Assembly: GCA_030407085.1 (NCBI GenBank)
Contig: CM059585.1
Location: forward strand, 111,093,501 to 111,157,500
Direction: 5' to 3'
DNA: 64,000 nt
Origin: Trichopria drosophilae
Lineage: Eukaryota; Arthropoda; Insecta; Hymenoptera; Diapriidae
Part shown: positions 21,043-31,332 of the stretch, piece by piece
Layout: the number at the start of each line of letters is the position of its first letter
Numbering within the stretch: the first letter of the stretch is position 1
Translations under genes and position numbers: made by a program
The notes under the pieces: generated by a model
What the model was told of the DNA's origin: nothing
What the model saw: only the letters and a program-made list of their open reading frames with translations
Database searches by the model: none

Positions 21043-21616
21043 TGCCAGACGAATGAGAACCAGACGAATGATAATTTGTCAATAATTGTCTAAAAAATGA
21101 AAAAAAAAATTGAATTAAAAAATCCATCGGTTCTATTCGACGGGGCAGAGTAATCTACGTCACATTACCTTACAATATTACCTAAATGTAAAATATTTTT
21201 TGTTTAATAGCATGCCAGACGAATGAGAATTTGACTGGACACAACACACTCTCGTTCACAATCTTCGCTACCTTGGCTAATAAAACCGCGGATTAAGTAA
21301 AAGCATATGACATCATATTTACTTGGATTTAATTAATCCCTATACAGAACGATAACTTCATCAGAATGTAGATTCGTAATAATTTTAACGTATTTTTCTC
21401 TGTCAGGCAAATGATAACAAATTCGGCGGACAAAATTTAAGAGGATATTTTTAAAATAAAATATAAAGTAATGTCCCATTTATGTAAACAATAGTGAGGT
21501 ATAACTATTCAAAATTACCTTCCAATTTGTAAATTTGCCACTGAACATTGAAAAGTAATATTTATTCAGTGTTTCAACTGCGATTTTCACAAACGGACAT
21601 GCCAGACGAATGAGAA
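21043..21616 (+). repeat. Dispersed GCCAGACGAATGAGAA motif, three full and one partial copy
   Basis: Identical 16-mers occur at 21043-21058, 21214-21229 and 21601-21616, with a partial CCAGACGAATGATAA at 21060. The DNA between is AT-rich and shows no gene. Confidence 0.8.
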
Positions 21617-21878
21617 TTTAGCACTTTGATGCGAATTTTATGAATGAAATATTTTTGGAAATGAGCTTATTTTTTGTGGAATGTTCGAAACGATTAATAT
21701 TTACAATTTTTATTACAAATAAAATTATTTTTTTCGAAATTAATATAAAAAATAACCTTCACCGCACAAAATTCCCTCGTTTGTGGAACTACCCATATAT
21801 TATTTTATTAGGTATTTTAAGTTTATGAAAATTTAAGATTTCAAAATGTACTGCTCGATTTTCTATTTAATTACTCTT

Positions 21879-22708
21879 ACGGTGGGCTTGGGTCGATTTC
21901 AACTCTAAAGTTCTCTCAACTCTTTCTCTTCTCCTTTTTGGGCTTCCCTCCTGGTTATTTTAATACATATCGTAATTTTTGTAATTTTTTAAAGGTTATT
22001 TTCAATATTTTCATTAAAATAACAGTTTAATCTATTTTTATTACATGAATGTTTAGATTTTGGCTCTGGAAAGATAATTCCGATATGATTTGAATATTTT
22101 CATTTTTAAAACCAGTATTTACTGAAAAATGCAAAAAACCGTAATTTTTATTGTTTGTTTGTAAATATAATTTTTGCTAGACATTCTACGACATATCACT
22201 ACCACAAATTTTACTTAATATTTTCCTCGAAACTTTGAATGGCTCTAACTTTTGAACGAAATGATACAGAGCACTTTTTTTGTTTATTTTTACAGTTAAT
22301 TTTATATACTTATATTTTATATACTAAGTTATTCTGGAAGTGATTTGCCATAGAATGTCTATCAAAAATTATATTTACAAAAATCCAATAAAAATTACGT
22401 TTATTTTCGATTTTTAGTAAATACATCGAGTTTTAACATATAAAAGTATTCGAACCATTTCAGGATTATCTTTGTAGAGTCAAAATCTAAATAGTTATAT
22501 TATAAAACTAGATCTAACTGTTATTTTAAATATATGAAAATGTTTTCAATAACCTTTAAAAAATACGATAAATTACGATATTTTGAGTTTACCTCGAGCG
22601 ATTATTTTCACATATGGCTTAAAATAACCACGAAAGAAAGCCCAAAAACATGCCGAAAAAATCGGAAGTGAGAGAATTTTTAAGTGGAAGTCGATCCAAG
22701 CAAACCGT
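21879..22708. mobile_element. 830-bp fold-back element
   Basis: ACGGTGGGCTTGGGTCGATTTC-like sequence at the left (ACGGTGGGCTTGG plus GTCGATTTC) is mirrored at the right as GAAGTCGATCC plus AAGCAAACCGT. Further inside, GGGCTTCCCTCCTGGTTATTTTAA pairs with TTAAAATAACCACGAAAGAAAGCCC (each imperfect). Arms are about 350-400 bp. No coding capacity; target duplication not identified. Confidence 0.6.
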
Positions 22709-22849
22709 GCTCTCCTTTAGAATGACGTGTCACTCTTTGTAAAGTAAAAACGAAGTATGCACATCCACGAAATCGAAGTTTCTAACAATTCATAAATATG
22801 TGATAAACTTTTATTTACTTTTCTTGTTTCGTTTTATTATATTTTATGC

Positions 22850-23275
22850 CGTTATATAGAGTTATATAGAAATTATATACAATTGTATAGAAATTATATA
22901 TAATTATATACAATTATATACGATTATATAGACTGCCTATATGAATATTGTCTTTGTAGGATTGTATATGATGCATATGATTGTATAGCTTACACCAGAT
23001 TGCATATAATACGGAGGAGTTTTTATACATTCGTATATAATCATATATAAATTTAATTAAATCAAATTTTTTAGCATTTCTTACATTCGTCCACAAAAAT
23101 ATCGGGGGGTTAAAAAATGAAATATGAGCCCAAGTTAAACAATGATCATATTTTTTTATTAGAATACTATTTTTAACAACGTTTATATATAATTGTATAG
23201 GGACAAAAATCCTACATAGTTACCGATTTTGTGTGCAATTGTATAGAATTCTATATACCTTATTTTTACCCGAGC
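22850..23275. repeat. TATATAATTG-word palindromic locus
   Basis: About fifteen copies of TATATA/ATTGTATA-type words in both orientations with short spacers. The right end reads TATTTTTACCCGAG (23264-23277), close to the GTAAAAA-type ends of related loci when read on the minus strand. Confidence 0.45.
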
Positions 23276-25339
23276 AGACATTGAAATTAAAGATACAGAT
23301 GACTTTTCTACCAATTTAATCGAAGATTTCTGTTGGATCTTCATTCATCATTTCAATTTATCTTAGAAGCATGCCTTTTAATAGGATGGTGCATTATTTT
23401 TTTTTTTCAAAGGTAGTCCCAAAAATAACATTAAAGTTTAATATGTTCAAATTGTACATCTGCACCAGTAAATGGTGGTTTAATTTGTTCCCAGTTGTAC
23501 TTAAGTACCTCAGTTTGCAAGGGAAGAGTATTCCAAGCCAGTCGTGATAACCTATAACAGTTGCATATGTCTTTTTATTTAAGAACGAAAAGAAGCTTAA
23601 ATTAGTGAAACATACAAATGTACGCTAATGAATTAAATGCTTTTTTCCTTTCTCTCGATCCACTTGCAATGTTCTTAATTGGTACATGTTCTACCAAATT
23701 CTAAAAAGTGTTTATGTAATCGCGTTTAAGAGCAATTGTTTTATAATATTAGGACACTGTCATACATAAAATTTCTCGAAATTGAAGATTGTATGGCATC
23801 TAAAAGTAAATTCACAATATTCATATTTTATGTATCAAATGTTTCAGAAAACGTAAATATTTTTCTCTCACAGTCCTACTTAATTACCAGGATTTTGTTT
23901 ACATATTGTAAGAGACAAGTATTTGTAACATTTCATATTAGACCACATTTAAATATTTTCCTGAAAAGAATGTAGAGAAAACTAAAAATAAAATTATATA
24001 TAGTAAGATATTATTTTAATATTAATATATAGTAATATGTTTTTGACATGGATATATTGTGCATAAACAATCTCTTACAAAAATCTATTATTTTTACAAA
24101 TTTATTCTCATGATTGATTTTAATAACGTAAATGTTAAAACAAATAAACTTTTCTATAAAAAAAATAATTTTTTATTAATTTGTTAATAACAATTTATTC
24201 TCATGATTGATTTTAATAACGTAAATGTTGAAACAAATAAACTTTTCTATAACAAAAATAATTTGTTAATAATAATAACAATTTTGCATATTATTATGTT
24301 AATACGTTACTTCTTGATCTTGCGGATTTTCCGTCTAATGCAAACGATTTCATCGTTTAATCAGATAATAATTATTTTCCGATTTATTTTAAAATTACAT
24401 TATGCCATGATATACACTTTTCTGCAATTGCCATACTTTATGCAATCGAACGAATGTAGTTTTTGTAATCTTTATAATACTGTAAAACTGAAAAACATAA
24501 AATATTTAATAATTTACACTAGAAATAATGATACTTTAATAAAAGTGAATCAATAAAGAGTCGACAAATTTTCGTCATTTCATGTACCTGTAAGAAATCT
24601 AATCGGTTTTGATAAGGAAATGATTAAATTTTGTCAATATTCTAATTACATTTTTTTTCTATACATCTATATTTGCCCGAAATCAATAGACCGAACTGTA
24701 TATGTAATTAAAAAAATTTATAATATCTAATGACAACTTATACAACATTCGCTTCTGTCTGTACCTCACTTCGAACAGTTTATTTATATTTGTGATTAAA
24801 TTATAACAAACTATAGTTATAACAGCATTAAAGTTATCATAATACAATGCAAGATTTATGTATGATTAAGTTTCTTAATGTGTGTTTGTTGTTCTAAAAT
24901 TTGTGCAGCAATTGTTTTATAGTTTTTTTTAACTAACAATCATGTCAAGAATATAACACTTAAAATTGTGTTTACTTAATGCTGATTGCAAAACTAATTA
25001 TTTCTAGATTTTCGTGTTGACTCATATGATACACTATTATTTTATGAATTAATAAACATGAATATAAATTCTATGACAATATTCAAAACACAATTTCATG
25101 TTTATAATGATTGTTTCATTTGTATAGAATTCATGATTGTTGTGTATTTATTGTAATGCGCATTAGTGTAATCAATCCGAGATACACTGCTTAATAACAT
25201 TTCTTAATTTATTTTATACAATATCTTATATAATATTATCTTAAGTTGGGTTTTATTAAATTTAGAACATGGGAGGGTGGATATAACAACGTCGACACTG
25301 AAACAACTGAAACTATATTTTTTAACATAACGGGCGTGA
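23276..25339. other. AT-rich DNA, no gene recognised
   Basis: Nothing coding is supported. A 117-codon AT-rich frame near 24203 overlaps a 93-bp tandem duplication and is treated as chance. Confidence 0.55.
24099..24284. repeat. 93-bp tandem duplication
   Basis: The block beginning AATTTATTCTCATGATTGAT at 24099 is repeated at 24192 with a few differences. It is a simple local duplication. Confidence 0.85.
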
Positions 25340-25363
25340 GGCTCGATAATTCACATTTTTTTA

Positions 25364-25858
25364 GATGCATCTGATGTTAATCCGGTTCTGCTCCTTTCTA
25401 AGAGTAAGTCATCAACACTGATCTCTATTATGCACTGGATAGGATACGGGACTCCAAATTCGTGACGCAGTGTACCTTCGCGAACATCCAATCACAATTA
25501 AGTTTATTCCCAAGTGCATTGTAGCAAGCACCTCCTCCTTTTATTGTCTTTTCACTGATTAGTTAGCCGCGAAAATAATTCAGCTTTTCCAAACTAGTGG
25601 AATCACACGCAGTTATGATGGCGTAGATACGACGTCTCCTATCCAGTGTATAATAGAGATCAGTGGTCATCAATCAAAAGGGACGAACATTTTCAGGGCT
25701 CTCAGCGTTTGACAGGTTCTGCATTGGCAGCTCAAGGAATTAACTTTTTGTTTGATGGTCTTGATGTCGTTAAGCTATTTGAACTACTGTCCGATTCCGG
25801 AAAATTGATGGCAAATCTCCATCACGCGGAAACCGTTGCGAGAAGAGCCGGGCTATAG
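25364..25858 (+). pseudogene. Coding fragment of probable retroelement origin, split by a MITE
   Basis: An open frame follows a polypyrimidine-TTAG stretch and runs to a TAG at 25856-25858, once the MITE at 25416-25665 and one target copy are skipped. The peptide includes DASDVNPVLLLSKSKSSIKR, DEHFQGSQRL, TGSALAAQGINFLFDGLDVV and LLSDSGKLMANLHHAETVAR. The 'L-s-d-s-g-k-L-m-a-n-l-H' and 'R-R-A-G/F' pattern recalls gag-like proteins that accompany DIRS-like elements in animals. That is a resemblance from memory, not a proof. A reverse-transcriptase fragment of compatible type lies on the same strand at 30910. Confidence 0.45.
25416..25665. mobile_element. 250-bp MITE with 8-bp target duplication (hAT- or P-like)
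   Basis: The left end CACTGATCTCTATTATGCAC (continuing TGGATAGGA) is mirrored at the right end, finishing GAGATCAGTG at 25665. GTCATCAA is duplicated at 25408-25415 and 25666-25673. An 8-bp duplication with C-A...T-G ends is typical of hAT elements; P elements also make 8-bp duplications. The interior is non-coding. The flanking reading frame continues across the restored target. Confidence 0.85.
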
Positions 25859-26558
25859 TAAACCTTTTTTTACTTCGACCCAGACTAAGTCTGGACGAAG
25901 TATTGAATTTGGTCACTTCGGACAAAAAAATTACCATATAGTTTTTCATCAAATGTCGACGTTTCAGACCCTAAGGAACCCAAATCAACAATAAAAAAAT
26001 TTTTGTCCGTGATCTTGTACGTACGTACGGACGTACGTCCCGTTTTTTTGTCTCGCGATAACTCGCGAACGGATAAGCGTATCGACATAAATTTTTTTTA
26101 AAATGCGCGTCTTGGCATAACTTAGATCTGATTAGATTTTGGGGCAGATCCACCCGTCCATTACTAAAAAAAATTAGCACCAATTAAGTTTCTTTGTAGT
26201 TTTTTGCATTTATTTTGAAAAATACAAATTTTATTAAAAAATGTTTCAAACCTGAAAGATAGAGCATGAAATTCTCTACAAAAAAGGTTGTATGCACTTT
26301 CTTCCTAAAGTCAACGATAATGCCATAAAAACTGGTTTAAAATGTTTATGACTATTGTCTGAAAAAGTATTGAATTTGGTCATCGCGGCAAAAAAATTAC
26401 CCTATTGTTTTTCATCAAATTTCGACGTTTCGACCCCCTACCCCCCAGGGGTAGTCTTTGCCAGCTCCTCGGGCGCGGTGACCCCCTACGGGCACAAAGT
26501 TCATTTACGCCCTTGATACGAAAATAACTATTTCGATATATCTAAAAGATGTCTTATA

Positions 26559-27025
26559 CAGGGTGATCCAAAAGTCCCGGAACAGCAAAATATCTCAGCG
26601 GGAGTGCATTTTCGAGGAAAATGTTTCAGACAAAAGTTTCAGGATTTTTCCCTGGCTATTTAATGGCGATATTGAGTTTGACCTTGAACATGACCTTGAA
26701 GGTTATTTCAAGGTCAAGTTAATTTTTTTAAATGGGAACCCCTATTTTTTTTCACGGATTCGGAAAGAGCACAAAATTTTACGTCCGAATATACTATGGC
26801 CGTTTTTTTCGGCAAGGTCATTTCAAGGCCAAACTTAAAACTCCCGGAACAGCGAATTAACTCAGTAAGAGGTCATTTTCGGGCAAAATGTTTCAGACAA
26901 AAGTTTCAGGATTTTTTCCGGGATATTTAATGCTAGCATAAAATTTGACCTTGAAAATTACCTTGAAGATTATTCTCAGGTCAAGATTATTTTTTTTTTA
27001 ATTGGAACCCCGTTTCATTTTCTTA
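26559..27025 (+). repeat. Left TIR of mariner, 267-bp unit repeated about 1.75 times
   Basis: CCCGGAACAGC occurs at 26575 and CCCGGAACAGCG at 26842, each followed by homologous sequence including GACCTTGAA and AAGGTCA words. Open frames through the arm are by-products of the repeat. Confidence 0.85.
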
Positions 27026-27509
27026 ACGAAGTTATGAGGATCTTCCGGTATTGAGAGTGGTTAAATTCATTTTGTTCAGTCGATGCTATTACTGGACGAT
27101 CTGCTCTAGGGAGATCCTTTACAGTGCCGTAAACTTCGAAACAATTTATTGTTCTGCCAAAAGTCGATTTAGGAATCAGTTCCTGTCCCTCGCTTGTCCT
27201 CTAATTTTGTAAATAGAATAATAAACTGTTTAAAAAAAGTGTATACATACATCTTACGCAACACTTGTGCAAAGTGAACTTGGGCGCGCGAACAGCGACA
27301 GAGAGCACGAGTCACCAGCGAAGTAAATAAACAACATACATTCACATTGAATTTATACATACGTGTACAGTCTTATAAGGTTACATTTTGGTCTTAACTT
27401 TATCGTTTTGTGAGATACATGGATTTCCTATCTAAACGCCTTTCCTATCTAAACGTATTAAGCATCATTTCAGTAACAAAATACATACGTATATTTCGTA
27501 CAAAGAGCA

Positions 27510-28592
27510 ATGGCTGCGCTAAGTGAACGAGAAAGAATAACCATTCTCATGATGAGAGGCTGGGGTGATAACCAGCGATCTTTAGAGAATGTGCGAACCT
27601 TATTTAACGCATCATTTAGAGAGGGACGAGAACCGATTTCTAAATCTACTGTTAGCAGAACAATAAATCGTTTTGAAGTTCACGGTACTGTGAAGGATCT
27701 CCCAAGAGCAGGTCGTCCAGTAACAGCATCAACTGAAGAAAATGAGTTGAATGTCGCGCTGTCAATAACGGAAGATCCTCATACTTCCATCAGGAAAGTT
27801 AAACAGCAGCACGACTTATGTTACGGTACAGTACAACGGATCTTAACTAAAAACTTAAAATTTCACCCATACAAAGTTAGACTCGTACAACAATTGAATG
27901 AAGACGATCCTGATAGACGCCTACAGTTTGCGGAATTAATGATGAATCGAATAGATGCTGATGCCGGTTTCTTGAATCGCATCGTATTTTCTGATGAAGC
28001 TACATTCTTCTTAAATGGGGCAATCAATAGACATAACATGTCTTATTGGAGTGAAACCAATCCTAATCGGATGGTCGATAGTCGTTCTACTCAATATCCC
28101 GAAAAAGTAAACGTATGGGCAGGTATTATAAACAATGCGGTAGTTGGGCCCTTCTTCATCGAGGGTACCCTTACTGGTCAAAAATACCACGATATGTTGA
28201 GGGACGACATCATCCCTGCTATTCAGGTTATTGTAGGCGAGGATTTCGATCAGACTTGGTTTCAGCAAGATGGTGCAGCACCCCATTATGCAACAGATGT
28301 TCGCAATTATTTGAGTGATGTATTCGCAGAACGGTGGATAGGTCGAAGGGGTGTAATAGAATGGCCACCAAGATCTCCGGATCTTACGCCCCTTGACTAT
28401 TTTCTATGGGGTTATCTCAAAGATAGAGTGTATCGAACGAAACCGGTGAATATTGAGGAAGTAAAACAACGAATACGGGATGAGATCGCAGCTATAGAAC
28501 CAGATATGATTAAAAAAGTCGTATCGACTTTTTATAATCGCTTGGGATATTGCCAAGAAGTTCATGGCAATCACTTTGAGCATAAGCTTTAG
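27510..28592 (+). CDS. Mariner-family transposase, DD41D, intact
   Basis: An uninterrupted 360-residue protein. Tc1/mariner transposases bind the element's terminal repeats in the nucleus and catalyse cut-and-paste movement into TA. Residues 1-60 form the helix-turn-helix region, ending in an AGRP linker (67-70) typical of the superfamily. A second helix-turn-helix follows to about 125. Catalytic acidic residues are D162 (IVFSDEATF), D254 (FQQDGAAPHY) and D296 (SPDLTPLDYF). There are 41 residues between the second and third, the DD41D spacing. Length is slightly above the usual 330-350. The start at 27510 (AATGGCTGCGC context) is the first ATG of the frame, 485 bp inside the left TIR. It has no stop or frameshift and retains all three acids, so activity is possible but untested. 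Confidence 0.93.
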   Translation: MAALSERERITILMMRGWGDNQRSLENVRTLFNASFREGREPISKSTVSRTINRFEVHGTVKDLPRAGRPVTASTEENELNVALSITEDPHTSIRKVKQQHDLCYGTVQRILTKNLKFHPYKVRLVQQLNEDDPDRRLQFAELMMNRIDADAGFLNRIVFSDEATFFLNGAINRHNMSYWSETNPNRMVDSRSTQYPEKVNVWAGIINNAVVGPFFIEGTLTGQKYHDMLRDDIIPAIQVIVGEDFDQTWFQQDGAAPHYATDVRNYLSDVFAERWIGRRGVIEWPPRSPDLTPLDYFLWGYLKDRVYRTKPVNIEEVKQRIRDEIAAIEPDMIKKVVSTFYNRLGYCQEVHGNHFEHKL

Positions 28593-28650
28593 TAAGATAC
28601 ATAATTTCATCAAAATCTTAGTATACCCATCTTGCCTTAACTGTCTGGGG

Positions 28651-28698
28651 ACACCCACACACACACACACACACATGCACACGCACACGCACACGCAC
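28651..28698. repeat. (CA)n microsatellite in the mariner 3' region
   Basis: A CA-rich tract with interspersed CG/TG lies between the transposase stop and the right TIR. Confidence 0.9.
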
Positions 28699-28934
28699 AG
28701 GTAACGGCGAGGGGAACCACCTGAACAAAGCACCCCGAAGAGGTGTAAACCCGACCGTGCTACCTCCACGCGGTACATCTTGGGTAATGCTAAAGCCGGC
28801 GGTAGCATTGGAAACAATGTAAAAATGTTACCCATACATACGGTATTTATAAACGTATCGGATGTAAAAAAAAAATGTATATTTTTATCCGGGAACAATG
28901 ATAATGCATTGCACTCTGGAAACTCTGGAAACAT

Positions 28935-29605
28935 TACGAAAATGAAACGGGGTTCCAATTAAAAAAAATAGTCTTGAGCTTAGAATAAGCCTCAAGGTAA
29001 TTTTCAAGGTTAAATTCAATGGTGCCTCTTGCTGAGTTAATTCGCTGTTCCGGGAGTTTTAAGTTTGGCCTTGAAATGACATTGCCGAAAAAAACGGCCA
29101 TAGCATATTTGGACGTAAAATTGTGTGCTCTCTCCGAATCCGTGAAAAAAAATAGCAGTTTCCATTAAAAAAAACAAACTTGACCTTGAAATAACCTTCA
29201 AGGTCATGTTCAAGGTCAAATTCTGTGCTACCATTAAATATCCCAGGAAAAATCCTTAAACTTTTGTCTGAAACAATTTCCAAAGAAATGCACACCCTCT
29301 GAGATATTTCGCCGTTACGGGAGTTTTAAGTTTCACCTTGAAATGACCTTGCCGGAAAAATCGATCATATCATACTCGGACGTAGAATTTCCCGCTCTTT
29401 CAGAATCCATGAAAAAAAATAGGGGTTCCCATTTAAAAAAATTAACTTAACCTTGAAATAACCTTCAAGGTCATGTTCAAGGTCAAATTCAATATCGCCA
29501 TTAAATAGCCAGGGAAAAATCCTGAAACTTTTGTCTGAAACATTTTCCTCGAAAATGCACTCCCGCTGAGATATTTTGCTGTTCCGGGACTTTTGGATCA
29601 CCCTG
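28935..29605 (-). repeat. Right TIR of mariner, 267-bp unit repeated about 2.4 times
   Basis: Inverted copies of the left-arm unit, with GCTGTTCCGGGA at 29580 and 29050 and a diverged GCCGTTACGGGA at 29313. The innermost unit lacks roughly 80 bp compared with the left arm. Confidence 0.85.
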
Positions 29606-30087
29606 TATATATATATCTATAAGATATCCGTCATAGATCTTTTCGACACTTTCTAGATATCTTGGACGAATTATATGTATATATATATATATATATATTG
29701 TATATATAATATCATAATAATACAGACAGTAATTAGTAAAACACAGTAAACATGTAATATGCATCGAATAGTCTATTAGAATACAAGTGCGTGAAGTAAG
29801 TGTTTTGCAACTTTTATTTATTAATACTTCGGCTGGCCTGTTGTCGGGGTCGAAGTTTTGAAAATGCTCATTTTCAATTTTCATACATATAAGAATCACT
29901 ATATTGTTGTAACACATCTATCGAAGCCACTTGGGCCTAAATATGATTGGACCCTCAAATATCAATATAATTTTATAATATAATTGAAAACTGTTAGTAA
30001 ACAAACGAGTCTTAAGGAATAGCCGACTCTCCACTGGGTCGAAGTTTCTGAGCGAGCGAAGCGAGCGAGGCACCACGCCAACACTAG

Positions 30088-30909
30088 TTTTGTATTGTTT
30101 TACGTGGACTTTTGTGAACTCACATGGGACTAAATGGCCGCGGGACCTACAGTTTATGAAGGTGGAATCCGAACCACCTGAGCTTTGAACTTTAAGTGTT
30201 CAAAAAATATATAAAAACTCACAAAAAACACAGGAATGTATTTTTGTATGTAATAATCTAACCCATTCTTTATAATGATCCAATAAAAACCAACAAAAAA
30301 TTTTGATGCAAGTAGCCCATTGCGCAGACATGTAAATGAACTGAATTAATTTACGGACTAGTAAATTTATATACTTTAGTTACCATTATTTTTTGACACA
30401 TTTAATTATGTTCTTATCAATTGAGCGATATATTACAAATGGCTCATATTTAAAAAAAAATGTTATTATATTATTGAATGACTAGACTGTGATAATACCA
30501 TTAAGATTTGGCAGCCCAATTTTCAACGACATTTCATTTAATGCTTTGATTGTTACCGTGTGTAATTTCTTGAGTTCCATTTATTCGCAATAGATAACAA
30601 AGTGACCAATAGCAATCCAGTTAAATTATTTCAACTATAAAAATTGGCATTAACTGGCTGCTGAGTCGCCAACATCATGTCATTTATTATACCACAAATA
30701 CATTTTTACTTCAATGGAATAAAATAATAGCAACAGAATGACTAATAAACATGCCATTAATTGGTTATCATTGGCTGAATCACCGCCATCGTCATATGAA
30801 TTGGCTAACAAATCGCCACCAAAACTATATTTGTTTAAAAATATAATTTCAATAGAAATCTGCAATATATAATTGGTTTTAGTATCGCCGTTATATATCG
30901 TCGTTAATT
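30088..30909. other. Non-coding DNA between elements
   Basis: No gene recognised. A 34-bp block at about 30156-30190 (TTTATGAAGGTGGAATCCGA then ACCACCTGAGCTTTG) recurs at 42302-42337, so it is a dispersed repeat. From 30650 to 30905 a degenerate TTGGCTNNNAATCGCC-like word appears about four times. Confidence 0.45.
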
Positions 30910-31240
30910 ATTTGAGAAAAGAGGGTTTTATGTCAGTAATTTATTTGGACGATTTTCTATTTCATCTTTGAATGTTCCTTGGAAAACACTCAATCGTCAA
31001 TCCAATTACTTTTGTCACTAGGTTTTATCATCAATTTCGAAAAAAGTGTCTTGTTACCTCAAAAAAGGTTGGAATTTTTAGATTTCCAATTAAATTCAGA
31101 AACTATGTGCTTGGAATTACCTACTCACAAACAGTAAAACTTAATTACATTGATATAAAATTTTAGAAAGAAAAAAGCTACAACTATTCGAGATTTTGCA
31201 CAATTGATTGGAAGTCTGATATCTTGTTGTCCAGATCTTG
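30910..31240 (+). pseudogene. Reverse-transcriptase fragment, DIRS/gypsy-like
   Basis: SVIYLDDFLF (30932-30961) is the catalytic YxDD box. After a frameshift, LLLSLGFIINFEKSVLLPQK, RLEFLDFQLNSE and LELPTHK follow, then KKATTIRDFAQLIGSLISCC and PDLG. This is the palm-to-thumb region of retroelement reverse transcriptases in which the primer-grip L-G-F and F-L-G-F motifs follow Y-x-D-D, and it fits DIRS-like or some Ty3/gypsy elements. Two or more frameshifts make it inactive. The gag-like fragment at 25364 could be the other end of the same element. Confidence 0.6.
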
Positions 31241-31332
31241 GGTCGGGATCTAGTAATCCCTTCGAACGTGGCGGTCGTATAATTACGATCGAACTTCACT
31301 TAAGGTAAGTTCGTTTGATAGTATAATAGTTC

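Larger units (their letters stand above)
26559..29605 (+). mobile_element. Mariner (DD41D) transposon with long repeat-built TIRs
   Basis: It starts CAGGGTGATCCAAAAG at 26559 and ends with the inverted copy at 29605, with TA at 26557-26558 and 29606-29607. The related uninterrupted element at 40363-41513 shows one TA at the matching point. The TIRs are unusual: each arm is built from a 267-bp unit. The left arm holds about 1.75 units (starts near 26574 and 26841). The right arm holds about 2.4 (near 29590, 29323 and 29057 on the minus strand). The innermost right unit has an internal deletion. The transposase lies between. Confidence 0.9.
25873..30087. mobile_element. Helentron/HINE-like element, copy 1 (contains a mariner)
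   Basis: Without the inserted mariner (26559-29605) it is about 1.17 kb and nearly identical to 40363-41513. The left end CTTCGACCCAG is immediately part of a hairpin (CTTCGACCCAGACT / AGTCTGGACGAAG). The matching inverted repeat CTGGGTCGAAG lies near, not at, the right end (30037-30047). It is followed by the palindrome-like GAGCGAGCGAAGCGAGCGAG and a terminal CTAG. Asymmetric inverted repeats, a terminal hairpin and a CTRR end are features of Helentron-type rolling-circle elements. No helicase is present, so it would be non-autonomous. Confidence 0.55.

Noticed and set aside
24203..24556. 117-codon AT-rich frame
   Set aside because: Composition is Ile/Leu/Phe/Asn-dominated as expected from AT-rich DNA, it begins inside a 93-bp duplication, and has no motif.
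25885..26088. 67-codon minus-strand frame conserved at 40375-40578
   Set aside because: The two copies differ by several changes, most of which alter amino acids, and the element copies are recent, so conservation only reflects shared descent.
26563..26838. Similar peptides (RNSKISQRECIFEENVSD) in both mariner arms
   Set aside because: They are translations of the repeated TIR sequence, in opposite orientations on the two sides.
28404..28958. 184-codon minus-strand frame across the mariner 3' end
   Set aside because: It overlaps the transposase in antisense and the CA microsatellite; a shadow frame.
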